This document shows positions 26,577 to 33,872 of a stretch of 64,000 nucleotides of DNA, piece after piece. The DNA is from JADLHS01 sp039806955 (GTDB taxonomy: Bacteria > Verrucomicrobiota > Verrucomicrobiia > Limisphaerales > JADLHS01): positions 124,001-188,000 of the forward strand of contig JBDHQI010000001.1 in NCBI GenBank assembly GCA_039806955.1, written 5' to 3'. The translations under genes and the position numbers were made by a program. Numbering within the stretch: the stretch's first letter is position 1; every line of letters begins with the position of its first letter. A model generated the notes under the pieces. That model was not told where the DNA came from and made no database searches. It worked only from the letters and a program-made list of their open reading frames with translations.

Positions 26577-27857
26577 CTACTTCAATTTCTTCACCAGTAC
26601 TTTTGAGTTGCGGCCGCTCTGATCGTATTTCAACCGGCGAGCGGGGGGCAGATTTTCAGGTCCGCCCTCTTGGAATCCACCCTTGGATTGAAAATAAGTG
26701 AAAGCCTGCGTGGATAAGGTGATGAGTTCGCTCAACTTCAACTCGCGCGCCTTGTCACCGATGAACTGGATCAACTTTTGGCCGATGCCCTGATTCTCGT
26801 GTGAAGCGCTGACATAGAGACAGGCAAGTTCGCCCTGGTTCTGCTCGGGATAGAGATGGAGCGCCACGCAGGCCACTGGGTTCTTATCAATTTCAAAAAT
26901 GTAATATTCGCCAAGGTGTTTTTCGATGCCGGCGCGCGTTCGTCTTACGAGTTCATCGCTTTGCACTCCTTTCTGCGTCAACCGCAGGATGGCCCGAATG
27001 TCCTTCTTTTTAGCCGGACGAATTTGTTGGTATTCATTGGCATAAATCAACGTGCCGATGCCTTCCTTGGAAAACACTTCCGCGAGAAGCCCTTCGTCCA
27101 CGCGCCCGTCAATGATATGCACCCGCTGAATGCCCGCGCGACACGCCGCCGCCGCATGTTGGGCCTTGGATAGATGGGGGCCGTTCAATTCACCCTTGTT
27201 CTTCTCCAGTAACTCCGCCAGTTCCCCCGCCAGCATTTGCCGAATGAGTTTTCCACGCCAATAAAGTCCGTCGGTGGTGGTGATAAAAATCAGCTTTACG
27301 GCCTTGAGCGCCTCGGCCACGGCCAGCGCCACTCCGTCAGAATTGACCCGATAGGTTTTGCCGTCGCCATCAAAGCCCAATGGCGGCAGTACCGGAATGA
27401 CGTCCTGCGCGAGCAACGATTGGAGCAAAGACACGTCCACGCGCTCCACCTTGCCCGTGAGGAGATGGTCCACCCCCTGCAAAATACCCATGGGATGCGC
27501 GATGATCGCGTTGGTGCTGGCAGCGCGGAGATCGTTGGCGGAAAGTCCTTCCAGAATTTCGTGGGTCAAACGGTTCGCGGCAGTCAGCGAAAGTTTGAGC
27601 GTGGCCGCGTCAGTGACTCCGGTGCCATCTAAATTTGAGGGGGTGATGTTTTGCTCCTGCGCCAACGCCTGGATTTGCGCGGCTGCTCCATGAACGATCA
27701 CCACCCGGATGTTCAACGAACGTAAGACGGCGATATCCAGCAGGATATTGGCAAAATTCTCATCGGTAACAATGGCGCCATCGAGCGACAGGATGAAGGT
27801 CTTCTCTCGAAATCTTGGGATGTATTGCAGGATACCCCGCAGGTCAGTCAGTTTCAC
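26577..27857 (-). CDS. argA: Amino-acid N-acetyltransferase (N-acetylglutamate synthase)
   Basis: Makes N-acetylglutamate from glutamate and acetyl-CoA, the first step of arginine synthesis. An amino-acid-kinase-like domain (LRGILQYIPRFREKTFILSLDG, VVIVHGAAAQI, TTTDGLYWRGK) is followed by a GNAT domain (RPAKKKDIRAIL, ACLYVSASHENQGIGQKL with the acetyl-CoA loop). The GTG at 27857 (VKLTDLRGIL) gives 426 residues, the normal ArgA length. The frame remains open further upstream but only inside hisC. It is the last gene of a leftward run pta / BioD-DRTGG / hisC / argA, 55 bp after hisC. Feedback control by arginine is expected from the kinase-like domain. Confidence 0.88.
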   Translation of the reverse strand: MKLTDLRGILQYIPRFREKTFILSLDGAIVTDENFANILLDIAVLRSLNIRVVIVHGAAAQIQALAQEQNITPSNLDGTGVTDAATLKLSLTAANRLTHEILEGLSANDLRAASTNAIIAHPMGILQGVDHLLTGKVERVDVSLLQSLLAQDVIPVLPPLGFDGDGKTYRVNSDGVALAVAEALKAVKLIFITTTDGLYWRGKLIRQMLAGELAELLEKNKGELNGPHLSKAQHAAAACRAGIQRVHIIDGRVDEGLLAEVFSKEGIGTLIYANEYQQIRPAKKKDIRAILRLTQKGVQSDELVRRTRAGIEKHLGEYYIFEIDKNPVACVALHLYPEQNQGELACLYVSASHENQGIGQKLIQFIGDKARELKLSELITLSTQAFTYFQSKGGFQEGGPENLPPARRLKYDQSGRNSKVLVKKLK

Positions 27858-27912
27858 GTTCGCTATTTCGTCTTGATCGGACGTCAGATATGTAAGCGGT
27901 TTGCGCGGCGTT

Positions 27913-29046
27913 TCAACTCTTATTTCGCAAAGGCGGATTTTCCGGACGCGATTGCAGAACTTCCTGCAACGCCTCAATGCAGGCGCGATTCTCCTGAGCG
28001 GTGCCGATGGAAATGCGAATCCACTCGCCCAGTTGATAGCCGCCCATCGGTCGCACGATGACTCCGCGCTGCTGCAGTTCCGCAACAACCTGCGCGCCGT
28101 CGCCGACACGGATCAGGATAAAGTTGGCTGAGGACGGAACGAATTCGAGTTTGAGCTTCCGGCAGGCCCGCATGTAAAGCCGCAGACCGCGGTGGGTGGT
28201 TCGTTGCGTTCTGACGACATGCTTCGTGTCGTCCAGGGCGGCGAGCGCGCCGGCCTGCGCAACGGCATTGGCGTTGAACGGTTGCCGGATTTTCTCCAAA
28301 GCTGCGATCAATTCGGGATGACCGATACCGTAACCAATGCGCAGTCCGGCCAGACCGTAGATTTTGGAGAACGTCCGCATCACGATCAGATTGGGATGAT
28401 GACCAGCGGCCAGCTCTGGAAGCAGATCCAGCGGCTGTTCCAAAAACTCGACATAGGCTTCGTCCAAGGCAATCACGACGTGCGCCGGCACCTGTTTGAT
28501 GAAATGCAGCAAACGCTCCGGGGCAACCACAGTGCCGGTTGGGTTGTTGGGATTGGCAATAAAAACCAAGCGGGTCTGGGGGGTAATCGCGTCGCGCATG
28601 GCGTCGAGGTCGTGGCCGAATTTTTGGGCGGGCACGGTGACGAGTTTCGCGCCGAATAGCGCCGTCACAATGGGGTAAACGGCAAAACAATACTGAGAAA
28701 CGATCGCTTCGGCCCCGGGCGAAAGCCGGGCGTGTCCCAGAAATTCAATGATTTCATTTGAGCCATTGCCGAGAATCAGGTGCGCGGGCGTGATGCCGAG
28801 TTTGGCCGCCATTTTTCGTTTGAGGTAGAAGGCGTTGCCGTCGGGATATAGATGTGCGTGCGCAAGCGCGCGCTTCATCGCTTTGAGCGCCAGTCGCGAC
28901 GGTCCGATCGGATTTTCGTTGGACGCCAGCTTGATGATGGAGTCGGCGGGGCGGTTGAGTTCGCGCGCGACTTCTTCGATTGGACGTCCGGGTTGATAAA
29001 CCGGAAGGTGCGCGAGCGCGGGATTAAGTGTGTAGGGGAGGGGCAT
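27913..29046 (-). CDS. hisC: Histidinol-phosphate aminotransferase
   Basis: PLP-dependent class I/II aminotransferase of 377 residues, converting imidazole acetol phosphate to histidinol phosphate. Visible features: LASNENPIGPS near the N-terminus, LYPDGNAFYLK, LGNGSNEIIEF, FIANPNNPTGTVV, LDEAYVEF, the PLP lysine in RTFSKIYGLAGLRIGY, and the final arginine region GEWIRISIGTAQEN. Its ATG overlaps the previous gene's stop as TGATG, so translation is probably coupled. Some HisC-like enzymes also use aromatic amino acids, so substrate choice is not certain. Confidence 0.9.
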   Translation of the reverse strand: MPLPYTLNPALAHLPVYQPGRPIEEVARELNRPADSIIKLASNENPIGPSRLALKAMKRALAHAHLYPDGNAFYLKRKMAAKLGITPAHLILGNGSNEIIEFLGHARLSPGAEAIVSQYCFAVYPIVTALFGAKLVTVPAQKFGHDLDAMRDAITPQTRLVFIANPNNPTGTVVAPERLLHFIKQVPAHVVIALDEAYVEFLEQPLDLLPELAAGHHPNLIVMRTFSKIYGLAGLRIGYGIGHPELIAALEKIRQPFNANAVAQAGALAALDDTKHVVRTQRTTHRGLRLYMRACRKLKLEFVPSSANFILIRVGDGAQVVAELQQRGVIVRPMGGYQLGEWIRISIGTAQENRACIEALQEVLQSRPENPPLRNKS

Positions 29047-30131
29047 CAGAGGGATTCCAGGATTTTTTTGACGTTGACGTGTTCGGTGACGATATCCCGA
29101 ATGAGCGAAATTTTCTCCGCATCGGCCGGTCGGGTTTTCGCGGTCAGATCGTGGACTTTTGAGGCCACTTCATAGCTGTCTTTCTTGGCCAACAACACCG
29201 GAATCTGCATGTTTTGCAACGCGCGCAGCAAGCCATTGGCGGGTTTAATCCCGCCAGTGAGAACGATGCCGGCCATTTTTTGCGGTCGGGTGGCGACGGC
29301 GGCTTCCAGCAGATCCTCGCGATCGCCGGGCGAGATCAACAGGACGCCGGGTTGGAAAAAGCGGGTGGCGTTCTGAGCGCTCATCGCCCCAACCACGACA
29401 TCGTTCACCAGACCCCGCAGGGACACCGATGGATTGAGGACTTCCGTGGAAAGTTCCTCATTGATGGCTTCCAAGGTGGGTGATTCCAGAATCGGTTGGT
29501 GCGGAATGACGCCCAATAATTCCAATCCTTTGCGCTTCAGGCCGCGCCGCGCAAAGTCCGCGATGTACTCCACCTTGTCCGGCAGCACCTTGTTGATGAT
29601 TACGCCAATGATTTCCACGCCTTCTTTTTCAAACAAGGCCAGATTGAGCGTAACTTCGTCGATCGGTTTGCCGATGCCTCCACGGGAAACAATGATGGCT
29701 TTGCAACCCAGATGGCGGGCGACCTGGGCGTTCGACAAATCAAACACCGCGCCGACGCCAGCGTGTCCCGAGCCTTCGCAAAGCACGAAATCCTTTTCCC
29801 AAGCCACGCGATCAAAGGCGTCCTGGATTCGATCCACCAGCGCATCGTTGTTGGCGGCTTGCAGATATTTGCGTGTGAAATCCGGTTCGACGGCAATGGG
29901 ACTCATATCCACCAGCGGACAGTTCAACGAATACACGGAATCCATCAGGACCGTGTCTTCGTCAATCTTATGTTCCGCGATTTCCACGAAGCGTTGGCCG
30001 ACGGGTTTGATGTAGCCAACCCTCGGAAAACGGTTCTGCAACGCGGCAATCAACCCCAGCGAGGTGGTCGTTTTGCCATCGTGTTGTCGGGTCGCCGCGA
30101 TGAAAACTCTGGGCGTGCTGGTGTTCTTCAT
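29046..30131 (-). CDS. BioD-like P-loop / DRTGG-domain protein (Pta N-terminal-like)
   Basis: The 361 residues match the N-terminal, non-catalytic part of long phosphate acetyltransferases. A dethiobiotin-synthetase-like nucleotide-binding domain starts with FIAATRQHDGKTTTSLGL, then YIKPVGQR, LCEGSGHAGVG and IGVIINKVLPDKVEY. A DRTGG domain follows (LVNDVVVGAMSAQNATRFF, VLLISPGDREDLLEAAV). It is overlapped by pta upstream (ATGA) and hisC downstream. Probably a regulatory partner of Pta supplied as a separate chain. It is not expected to make biotin. Confidence 0.8.
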   Translation of the reverse strand: MKNTSTPRVFIAATRQHDGKTTTSLGLIAALQNRFPRVGYIKPVGQRFVEIAEHKIDEDTVLMDSVYSLNCPLVDMSPIAVEPDFTRKYLQAANNDALVDRIQDAFDRVAWEKDFVLCEGSGHAGVGAVFDLSNAQVARHLGCKAIIVSRGGIGKPIDEVTLNLALFEKEGVEIIGVIINKVLPDKVEYIADFARRGLKRKGLELLGVIPHQPILESPTLEAINEELSTEVLNPSVSLRGLVNDVVVGAMSAQNATRFFQPGVLLISPGDREDLLEAAVATRPQKMAGIVLTGGIKPANGLLRALQNMQIPVLLAKKDSYEVASKVHDLTAKTRPADAEKISLIRDIVTEHVNVKKILESL

Positions 30132-31186
30132 GAGGATTCACCGGGGAGCGGTGCGATGACGTCAGGGAAGAGCTGGTGGTAGTTCACGGCTTGCGCGCCG
30201 ACAATGGCCGCGACACCCAGAATGTCATGCGCGTTTGAGCCGCGGGAGACATCGGCCGCCGGCCGGTCCAGTCCGAGCAGGATGTTGCCGTAAGCATTCG
30301 CGTGTCCGACCAGCCGAACCAATTTGCTCGCAATGTTCCCCGAATTCAGATCGGGGAAAATGAGGACGTTGGCTTTGCCGGCCACGCGGCTCTCGGCACA
30401 TTTCAAATGGGCAATTTCAGGCACCAGCGCGGCGTCCACTTGCAGTTCGCCATCAAAGTCAGCTTGAAACCGGATCTGCTCCGCCTTCTGTTGGGCCAGC
30501 GCGGTGGCCGCCTGAACTTTCCCGATGGAATGGTGGGTGGCGCTGCCTTTGGTGGAGAATGAAAGCATGGCGACGCGCGGCTTTACGCTCAACAGGTGAT
30601 ACGCCAATTGCGCCGTGGTGAGGGCGATTTCCGCGAGCTGCTCCACCGTCGGGTCCGGAACCACGCCGCAATCCGCCATGAACATCACGCCCTTTTCACC
30701 GATGCGCGTGTCTTCAATCTCCATGATCATGCAACTGGAAGCCGTGATCTTTTGTGGCATCACCTTGATGATTTGAAACAGGGGACGGAGTACACTTCCC
30801 GTGAAATGATTGACGCCCGAAACCAGACCGTCGGCCTGGTGCATGGCGACCATCATCGCTCCAAAGAAATTGGGCTGTTGCATCGCCTCGCGCGCCTCGA
30901 TTTCTTTGAGGCCCTTTTCGCGTCGGAGCGAATAAAAGCGGCGCACAAAATTGTCCAGCTCCTCGCTGTCCGACGGATTGATGACGCGAATGCCCTCCAG
31001 CGAAATGTTCAGGTCAGCGGCGATTTCTTTGATCCGGGTGCGGTCGCCCAGGAGAATGGGCGCGCCCAAGCGCAGCGCGTGAAACTGGCGGGCGGCTTGC
31101 AACACGCGCGGTTCGTCCCCTTCGGGAAACACCACGCGTTTGGGGTGGCGCTGCAATTTTTCGATAATGGTTCCAATGAAACGCAT
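30128..31186 (-). CDS. pta: Phosphate acetyltransferase (catalytic domain only)
   Basis: Interconverts acetyl-CoA and acetyl phosphate. The 352 residues correspond to the PTA_PTB catalytic domain: RVVFPEGDEPRVLQAA at the start, MVAMHQADGLVSGV, MADCGVVPDPTVEQLAEIA, MLSFSTKGSATHH, QVDAALVPEIA and NVLIFPDLNSGNIASKLV. It heads a leftward run of four genes with ATGA or TGATG overlaps. No acetate kinase gene is in the window. Since argA also uses acetyl-CoA, grouping by acetyl metabolism is possible but speculative. Confidence 0.9.
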   Translation of the reverse strand: MRFIGTIIEKLQRHPKRVVFPEGDEPRVLQAARQFHALRLGAPILLGDRTRIKEIAADLNISLEGIRVINPSDSEELDNFVRRFYSLRREKGLKEIEAREAMQQPNFFGAMMVAMHQADGLVSGVNHFTGSVLRPLFQIIKVMPQKITASSCMIMEIEDTRIGEKGVMFMADCGVVPDPTVEQLAEIALTTAQLAYHLLSVKPRVAMLSFSTKGSATHHSIGKVQAATALAQQKAEQIRFQADFDGELQVDAALVPEIAHLKCAESRVAGKANVLIFPDLNSGNIASKLVRLVGHANAYGNILLGLDRPAADVSRGSNAHDILGVAAIVGAQAVNYHQLFPDVIAPLPGESS

Positions 31187-31604
31187 GTCGCAAGCTTAGC
31201 GAGACGCGCCGCGAGTGCAATCCCGATGGAAGGTGGTTCCGCGGTTACGCATGGTAGAATCCACTGACCGCGCTGAAGCGCCCCGCGCCTCTCGAGGGCA
31301 GACCGCTGGCGCGAATGCCAGCGTCCACGGCGCGCTCATTGAGATACGCGGCGGCGGTGTCAATCAGCCGGTACGCCGCGCCCCAGCTCAATCCTCCTCT
31401 CTGGTGTTGCGGTCGAGGCGGTATTTGATGCCGTAGTTGATAATGAAATCTAATTTCCGTTCCTGAAGCCGCAGGGCCGCACCAGCACCCGGTCTATTTC
31501 GCCGAGGATGGATTTGGCGAATCCCAACAATCGCCCCGGTTGGCTCAGGGTAGCCTCCCCGCAACCCTGCGCTGAAGAATGAAACGCCGTTGGCGTTTTC
31601 ACTC
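31187..31604. other. Spacer with a decayed aldo/keto reductase piece
   Basis: The region between the pta start and the aldo/keto reductase stop has no intact gene. It holds the reductase fragment at 31285-31383. A short minus-strand open stretch ends in LDRNTREED (about 31388-31460), which I do not recognise. Confidence 0.5.
31285..31383 (-). pseudogene. Aldo/keto reductase fragment
   Basis: The minus strand reads GAAYRLIDTAAAYLNERAV and continues DAGIRASGLPS, which matches residues 40-75 of AKR5-type reductases. It is closely similar to GGYRLIDTAAAYYNEQQVG in the intact gene at 32619-33521. The N-terminal beta-hairpin and the rest of the barrel are missing. A relic of a third tandem reductase. 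Confidence 0.65.
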
Positions 31605-32615
31605 TCATCGCGGCGGCGCTTCGCGGCCGACCATCGCCATCTGCTGCGGCGCGTAGCGTTCGCCCTCGATGGGGATTTGCGCGGCGGCGTTCTCAATCTC
31701 ACGCAGGTCGGCTTCCGAAAGATTGACCCTGGCGGCACCCAGATTTTCTTCAAGCCGGTGCAGCTTGGTCGTGCCGGGGATCGGAACGATGTAAGGCCGC
31801 TGCGCGAGCAGCCACGCCAGCGCGATCTGCGCCGGGGTCGCGCCCTTCTGGCTGGCGACCCGCTGCAACAAATCCACCAGCGCCTGGTTCTTCTGCATGG
31901 CCTCGGGCGAGAAGCGCGGAACGCTCTTGCGGAAATCGCCGTCACCCAGCTTGAAGTCCTTGCCCATCGCTCCGGTGAGGAAGCCCTTGCCGAGCGGACT
32001 GTAAGGCACGAAGCCGATGCCCAGCTCGTCGCAGGCGGCGAGGATGCCGTTGCTCTCGACCGCGCGCCACCACAGCGAATACTCATTCTGAACGGCCGCC
32101 ACCGGCAGCACGACATGGGCGCGGCGCAGCGTTTGCACACCCGGTTCCGACATGCCGAAATGTCTGACCTTGCCCTCGGCAATCAGCGCTTTGACGGTGC
32201 CGGCCACGTCCTCAATCGGCACGGTCGGATCCACGCGATGCTGATACAGCAGGTCAATCGTCTCGATGCCGAGCCGCTTCAGCGAACCGTCCACGGCCTG
32301 GCGGATGCGTTCCGGCCGGCTGCAGACGCCACGGTTCTCACCGGTTTTGAAATCAATGTCGAATCCGAACTTGGTGGCGATCACGACCTGATCGCGGAAG
32401 GGTCGCAGCGCCTTGCCAACCACCTCCTCGTTGGTGAAGGGGCCATAGACCTCCGCGGTGTCGAAGAACGTCACGCCGCGCTCCACGGCGGCGCGGATCA
32501 GCGCCACGCCTTCCGGCGTGGACAACTTCGTGGCGTAGCTGAAGCTGATGCCCATGCAGCCGAGGCCGAGGGCGGAGACTTCCAGATTGCGGTTTCCAAG
32601 TTTGCGTTTTTGCAT
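31605..32615 (-). CDS. Aldo/keto reductase
   Basis: NADPH-dependent oxidoreductase with a TIM-barrel fold, 336 residues. The catalytic tetrad is visible: Asp and Tyr in FFDTAEVYGPF, Lys in IATKFGF, His in LLYQHRVDP. The C-terminal cofactor-binding segment is IVPIPGTTKLHRLEENLGA. It is close in layout to the Tat-exported reductase at 48332-49489 (shared YQHRVDP.VPIEDVAG). It lies 3 bp downstream of the next reductase on the same strand, so the two are co-transcribed. No signal peptide; cytoplasmic. The carbonyl substrate is unknown. Confidence 0.9.
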   Translation of the reverse strand: MQKRKLGNRNLEVSALGLGCMGISFSYATKLSTPEGVALIRAAVERGVTFFDTAEVYGPFTNEEVVGKALRPFRDQVVIATKFGFDIDFKTGENRGVCSRPERIRQAVDGSLKRLGIETIDLLYQHRVDPTVPIEDVAGTVKALIAEGKVRHFGMSEPGVQTLRRAHVVLPVAAVQNEYSLWWRAVESNGILAACDELGIGFVPYSPLGKGFLTGAMGKDFKLGDGDFRKSVPRFSPEAMQKNQALVDLLQRVASQKGATPAQIALAWLLAQRPYIVPIPGTTKLHRLEENLGAARVNLSEADLREIENAAAQIPIEGERYAPQQMAMVGREAPPR

Positions 32616-32618
32616 GGC

Positions 32619-33521
32619 TTAATCCTCGATGGTGTTGGTGAACATCTTGGTATCTACCAGAGTAGGATCGGGCCCGCCGCGCACGCCGGTGTCCAGAGCA
32701 TCAATGGCCGCGACTTCAGCGGCAGTCAGCGTGAAATCGAAAACGTCAAAGTTCTCGGCGATGCGCGCCGGCCGCACCGATTTCGGAATGGCGCAGAGGC
32801 CGTGTTCCAGGTGCCAGCGCAAAACGACTTGCGCCGCGGTCTTGCCGTATTTCCTTGCCAGGTCGGTGATGACCGGATGGGCCAGCGGGTCCTGAGTGGC
32901 CGGCTTGTCCTTGAAGTAGCGGTTGATGCCGCCGATGGGCGACCACGACTGGGTGACGATGTCGCGCCTGGCATCGGCCGCGCGCAGCGCCTTCTGATTG
33001 AAGAAGGGGTGCAGCTCCACCTGATTCACAGCCGGCGTGATCCGGCTTTCCTTTGCCAGCGCGTCCAGGTTCTGCTCGGTGAAATTGCTCACGCCGATGG
33101 CGCGCACGCGGCCGTCGGCCAGCAGCTTTTCCGCCGCCTTCCAGGATTGGACGGTGCGTTCCCAGGAGGACGGCGCCGGCCAATGCAGGAGATACAGATC
33201 CAGATACTCCAGGCCGAGTTTGCGCAGACTCCGGTCAAACGCGTGCAAGGCCGTGTCATAGCCATAGTCACTCATCCACAACTTGGTCGTCACGAAAAGT
33301 TCGGCGCGCGCGACGCCGCTGCGTCTGAGGCCCTCGCCGACCTGTTGCTCGTTGTAGTAAGCCGCCGCCGTATCAATGAGGCGGTAGCCGCCGGCGATCG
33401 CCGTGGTGACGGCATCCACCGTCTGCTCGGGCGGCGACTGGAAAACGCCGAGTCCCAGCGCTGGCAGGTGGACGCCGTTGTTCAATTTGATGTCTCGAAT
33501 CGAAGTCGCGTTGTTTTTCAT
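32619..33521 (-). CDS. Aldo/keto reductase (2,5-diketogluconate reductase type)
   Basis: AKR5-like reductase of 300 residues. Asp/Tyr are in YRLIDTAAAYYNE, Lys in FVTTKLWMSDYG, His in YLLHWPAP, and the NADPH loop is IPKSVRPARIAENFDVFDF. ATG 33521 opens the conserved IKLNNGVHLPALGLGVFQ. The open frame extends farther upstream but is non-homologous there. It heads the two-gene reductase unit. A tandem operator-like repeat lies 36-71 bp upstream. The reductase cut by the right edge of the window (63598) is a close relative. Confidence 0.92.
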   Translation of the reverse strand: MKNNATSIRDIKLNNGVHLPALGLGVFQSPPEQTVDAVTTAIAGGYRLIDTAAAYYNEQQVGEGLRRSGVARAELFVTTKLWMSDYGYDTALHAFDRSLRKLGLEYLDLYLLHWPAPSSWERTVQSWKAAEKLLADGRVRAIGVSNFTEQNLDALAKESRITPAVNQVELHPFFNQKALRAADARRDIVTQSWSPIGGINRYFKDKPATQDPLAHPVITDLARKYGKTAAQVVLRWHLEHGLCAIPKSVRPARIAENFDVFDFTLTAAEVAAIDALDTGVRGGPDPTLVDTKMFTNTIED

Positions 33522-33872
33522 AACGCCCACATCCTGCCTTTTATGGAGGAAGCCTGCTATCGCGATTCTGCGATGCCTGTCGCGATTCTGCGGAGATTTC
33601 AAGAATCGGTGCTGCCTATTTTGAATCGCCCGGCTGGGGACGAGTTTCGATGACCGCGGGTGGAATGTTTCGCGCCAATCGCCTGCGAAGTGCTGGCGTG
33701 GTTTCTCGCAGGCATCGCTCCCGACTGCGGCTTTATGAATCACCGTGCGCTGGAACAACTGGGCCGCAGTCGCGCGCAGGTCACAACCCCAAGAGCGCGC
33801 CGGCGCAGCCGGACAACCGGGCCGACTTCCCCATCGTCATTGCCGATTCGCCGAGCAACACCGAGGCTTGCT
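33522..33872. other. Spacer between reductase promoter and hsdR 3' end
   Basis: About 350 bp. The left part holds the promoter and operator region of the reductase pair. The right part (33620-33872) shows no gene that I can support. Confidence 0.5.
33557..33592 (-). promoter_or_regulatory. Tandem operator-like repeat upstream of aldo/keto reductase
   Basis: Two direct copies of CT(A/G)TCGCGATTCTGCG with a 20-bp period lie 36-71 bp upstream of the ATG at 33521. The same pair, at the same distance from an ATG, occurs at 54735-54770. Direct repeats of about two helical turns suit AraC-family activators, and an AraC-type gene is at 52059-53060. The regulator is inferred, not shown. Confidence 0.6.

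Noticed and set aside
29046..30131. Dethiobiotin synthetase (bioD)
   Set aside because: The P-loop domain is BioD-like, but the C-terminal DRTGG domain and the overlap with pta fit the regulatory half of phosphate acetyltransferase better.
31590..33653. 687-codon plus-strand open frame
   Set aside because: Opposite two intact aldo/keto reductases with full catalytic tetrads; no recognisable domain.
33620..33872. Possible coding text on the plus strand (VLAWFLAGIAPDCGF)
   Set aside because: Short, without start signal or homologue, and it continues only as the antisense of hsdR.
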